Shown here: positions 23,259 through 24,984 of the stretch, piece by piece
Position numbering within the stretch: the stretch's first letter is position 1
Layout of the letters: each line of letters opens with the position of its first letter
Assembly: GCA_964461135.1 (NCBI GenBank)
Contig: CAYWTB010000069.1
Location: forward strand, 1 to 24,984
Source: RQOF01 sp964461135
GTDB taxonomy: Bacteria; Calditrichota; Calditrichia; RBG-13-44-9
DNA length: 24,984 nucleotides
Direction: 5' to 3'
Notes under the pieces: model-generated
The model's database searches: none
Told to the model about the DNA's origin: nothing
The model's input: the letters and a program-made list of their open reading frames with translations, nothing else
Position numbers and translations under genes: made by a program

Positions 23259-23366
23259 CGATGGCATAAACCATCCACCTCCAGAAATCTGGATTAATTG
23301 AATAATAATAAATTTTCTCACTAAAGTCAATTTTAAATGAACAAATTCAACTAACTCAGATACCAG

Positions 23367-23393
23367 CCCGACTTGAACTGCTGTTGGGTTTTT
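23367..23393 (+). terminator. possible intrinsic terminator after DUF3800 gene
   Basis: CCCGAC (23367-23372) pairs with GTTGGG (23383-23388, one G-T pair) around a 10-nt loop, then TTTTT. It lies about 130 bp after the stop codon. Confidence 0.45.
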
Positions 23394-23478
23394 GCCCAGG
23401 TAGGTTGTTCAATGAAATTTGGAGGTATTAAAAAGATTTCTCAAGAGCACTATCCTTTAATCAGTTATGCCTGGATCA

Positions 23479-23662
23479 TTATACCAAAAGAATAATATAT
23501 TTCGTTTAATTAAAATATCTTATTATGTTGTTAAAAAGTGACAAACTTGTTTTTGAAATAGATGAAAAGCTACCTCACAACTTCAGAAAGAAAATGGTAA
23601 AAATAATAAAACAGTACATCCTTTTTACAATATGTCTTTTCTTAATGCTGCCTATACACTGC
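23479..23662. repeat. lipoprotein-upstream repeat, copy X
   Basis: This begins TTATACCAAAAGAAT and runs to the codons for CNNEK of the short lipoprotein. The same order occurs at 24725-24903 with about the same length, including TTAAAAAGT / TTAAAAGTT, AATAGATG and TGCAATAATGAAAAA / TGTAATAATGAAAAA. Confidence 0.65.
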
Positions 23663-23725
23663 AATAATGAAAAAAAGCAAAGCCAGCCGGATGTTGCTTA
23701 TCTGGCCCGGATTCAGGAATGCTGA
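23594..23725 (+). CDS. short lipoprotein, probably a truncated remnant
   Basis: The frame has 43 residues with a lipoprotein signal (MVKIIKQYILFTICLFLM) and a lipobox ending at C23 (LPIHC), followed by NNEKKQSQPDVAYLARIQEC and a stop. An in-frame ATG at 23525 would place a charged segment before the signal, so 23594 is preferred; the ribosome site is weak. Only 20 residues follow the lipidated Cys, and the region is homologous to the broken lipoprotein at 24847. I read it as a truncated family member, though a genuine small lipoprotein is possible. Confidence 0.45.
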   Translation: MVKIIKQYILFTICLFLMLPIHCNNEKKQSQPDVAYLARIQEC

Positions 23726-24067
23726 TCTGCGGCGATTGATGCTGATGTGCCAGAGTGAAGTATAAGGTCTCGCTGAAGCGGGACTATGAGTGCCATTAAA
23801 ATAAATAAAATCAAATATTTAAATAAAATAAATGTCTTGCTATTGATGTAGAAAGCATCTATATTGATATATCAAATCACGGCTCGCTGTACTCGCCATT
23901 ATTTCAAGGGTGAGACTTTCTTAGGCTCGCAGCGGTCGTCCCGCAAATCAGCGTTCGTTGTAAGCCTGCCTCGACTCCATAATTTTGCGCTGCTTTTTCA
24001 TTAGTTCTGCGGTAACGGTAGTTCGCCATTTCTATACACGATATAACATGATAAGGAGTACTAAATC
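23726..24067. other. spacer with long-range inverted repeat
   Basis: No gene is seen in these 342 bp. GTCTCGC-TGAA-GCGGGAC forms a local hairpin (23767-23784). Its CGCTGA...GCGGGAC half is also complementary, with an indel, to GTCCCGCAAATCAGCG near 23938-23953. A 12-bp palindrome TTGATATATCAA (23864-23875) lies between. A TATAAC box and AAGGAG (24053-24058) precede the next gene. Confidence 0.5.
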
Positions 24068-24538
24068 ATGGAAGCACTAAGAAATAACACAATCAGACCG
24101 AGCATCAGAGTCCGGGACATGCAGAAAAGTCTGGACTTCTACACAAAGAAACTCGGTTTTCAAACAACCGACAAGCTTACACGTCGGGACGGCAGAATCG
24201 CCCATGCGTCACTGGGATTCGATTCACCTCTGCTTATGCTTTCGCCGGCTGAGTATATTCGAACGCCGCGAACAAAGGAAGAATTGTCGAATAACAAACT
24301 CGGCGTCGGTGTCGAGTTTTACATAGACATGAACGGATACAAGAAGATCGATGATTTCTTTACCGAAGTGAAAACAAAAGGAATCACGATAATCAACGAA
24401 CCGAAGACCGAGTTCTGGGGCGACAGGATATTCACAATAATAGACCCGGACGGCTATGCCCTCACATTCTCTGAACACATTAATAACGTGACATCAGAAG
24501 CATGGACGGCAGGGTATGAGATTTCACACCAGAACTAA
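24068..24538 (+). CDS. VOC (glyoxalase/bleomycin-resistance fold) protein
   Basis: The 156-residue protein has two beta-alpha-beta-beta-beta modules: IRPSIRVRDMQKSLDFYTKKLGF (9-31) with ASLGFDSPLLML, and VGVEFYIDM (80-88) with FTIIDPDGYALTFSEH (122-137). The 'DPDGYxLxFxE' ending is the VOC signature, with E136 as a likely metal ligand. The usual first-strand His is absent, so a glyoxalase I activity is doubtful; a binding or sequestration role is as likely. AAGGAG lies 9 bases before ATG. A strong terminator follows, so it is a single-gene unit. Confidence 0.87.
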   Translation: MEALRNNTIRPSIRVRDMQKSLDFYTKKLGFQTTDKLTRRDGRIAHASLGFDSPLLMLSPAEYIRTPRTKEELSNNKLGVGVEFYIDMNGYKKIDDFFTEVKTKGITIINEPKTEFWGDRIFTIIDPDGYALTFSEHINNVTSEAWTAGYEISHQN

Positions 24539-24564
24539 TCTCGGTCACTGAAGTATGACTCAAG

Positions 24565-24593
24565 AGCCCCGCTTTCAGCGGGGCTTTTTTTTT
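24565..24593 (+). terminator. intrinsic terminator of the VOC gene
   Basis: AGCCCCGC, loop TTTCA, GCGGGGCT, continuing into an uninterrupted T-run (24585-24593). The stem is 8 bp and perfect. Confidence 0.9.
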
Positions 24594-24846
24594 AATGCAT
24601 CTTCCACCCATTTTCACCTTTTTTGAGTAGCGCGAAACTCGCGCGAATTTCGTTTCGATGATAAATTGATAGTTCATTTCCTATTTCAAAATCCTTTTCG
24701 GACGGGCAGGTTATTGCCAGGCCGTTATACCAAAAGAATTTTTTTCATTTTATAAAATAAATTTTCAAGTTCTTAAAAGTTGGTAAAATTTTATAAAAAT
24801 AGATGGAAATTCAAGTCATAATCACAGGAAGCAAAAGGTAACACTT
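24594..24846. other. AT-rich spacer before lipoprotein remnant
   Basis: No gene is seen here. It contains repeat copy Y starting with TTATACCAAAAGAAT at 24725. A 65-codon minus-strand frame (24480-24677) spans the terminator and is not credible. Confidence 0.5.
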
Positions 24847-24966
24847 ATGAGATATCCAATTTTTCTTACATGATGTTTTGCCATCGTCCTGCAATTAGTT
24901 TGTAATAATGAAAAAGAACAAAACCTACCCCTGTTTTCCGCTTTGCAACACCCTAGAAATTTTTGA
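24847..24966 (+). pseudogene. broken lipoprotein gene with in-frame TGA
   Basis: From ATG 24847 the frame reads MRYPIFLT, then TGA (24871-24873), then CFAIVLQLVC-NNEKEQNLPLFSAL and a stop at 24964. Across the TGA it forms a complete lipoprotein signal, with lipidated Cys at 24901-24903. It matches the CNNEKKQ of the short lipoprotein at 23594. No other gene in the window uses TGA as sense, so a nonsense mutation (TGG to TGA is one base) or a sequencing error is likelier than recoding. The second stop shows a further truncation. Confidence 0.5.
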
Positions 24967-24984
24967 GGATAATTTGGCATAGCT

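Noticed and set aside
24847..24966. Selenocysteine or recoded TGA in the lipoprotein signal
   Set aside because: A TGA in a signal peptide, followed by an early second stop, fits decay better. No SECIS-like structure is evident, and all other genes end normally or have no internal TGA.
18203..24984. Integron gene-cassette array (small unrelated genes, same strand, with spacers)
   Set aside because: No pair of RYYYAAC and GTTRRRY core sites flanking a foldable attC could be found after the genes, and no integrase is present. The repeats lie upstream of genes, not as attC sites downstream.

Overview
The window reads as a chromosome segment of a Gram-negative-type bacterium. Sec signal peptides, lipoprotein signals and a two-membrane-style sensor kinase point to this. 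Base use, TPR/CsgG-type secreted proteins and intergenic heptanucleotide repeats would fit the FCB superphylum (Calditrichota, KSB1 or Marinimicrobia-like lineages). That placement is an inference; no rRNA, tRNA or marker gene fixes it. Strong Shine-Dalgarno sites precede several genes.

Layout: (1) 1-2.1 kb, a secreted CsgG/TPR protein on the + strand. (2) 2.4-6.6 kb, minus-strand genes: an AmgK-like sugar kinase overlapping a HAD-fold protein that has lost its catalytic residues, and an M24B aminopeptidase P with all five metal ligands. A repeat-rich spacer separates them. (3) 6.8-7.5 kb, a class I methyltransferase, then a 0.7-kb non-coding stretch. (4) 8.25-14.4 kb, a same-strand set: cobalamin-type radical SAM enzyme, 39-aa ORF, family 5 solute-binding lipoprotein, membrane histidine kinase, NtrC-type sigma54 activator. 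(5) 14.6-18.2 kb, a single-domain response regulator, a soluble three-PAS hybrid kinase and an unknown 141-aa protein. (6) 18.8-25 kb, a looser accessory region of single genes with long spacers: ICMT-like methyltransferase, UbiE-like methyltransferase, alpha/beta-hydrolase lipoprotein, HXXEE membrane protein, DUF3800 protein, VOC protein and two related lipoprotein remnants. Three copies of a promoter-plus-leader repeat occur here.

The main discovery candidate is the regulatory wiring of blocks 4 and 5. Two places, 6.3 kb apart, carry the same composite site: two GTGAA-N6-TTCAC palindromes whose centres are 21 bp apart (two helical turns). In both copies the second palindrome lies inside an identical 19-bp sequence. 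About 130-155 bp downstream of each lies a good -24/-12 (sigma54) promoter, one before the radical SAM gene and one before the response-regulator gene. The kinase and NtrC-type activator lie between the two sites, so the simplest reading is an autoregulated sigma54 enhancer circuit. It would contain a binding protein without transporter genes, a radical SAM enzyme and a small peptide translationally coupled to the binding protein. The operators and promoters are visible in the sequence; the ligand, the chemistry and the role of the peptide are inference.
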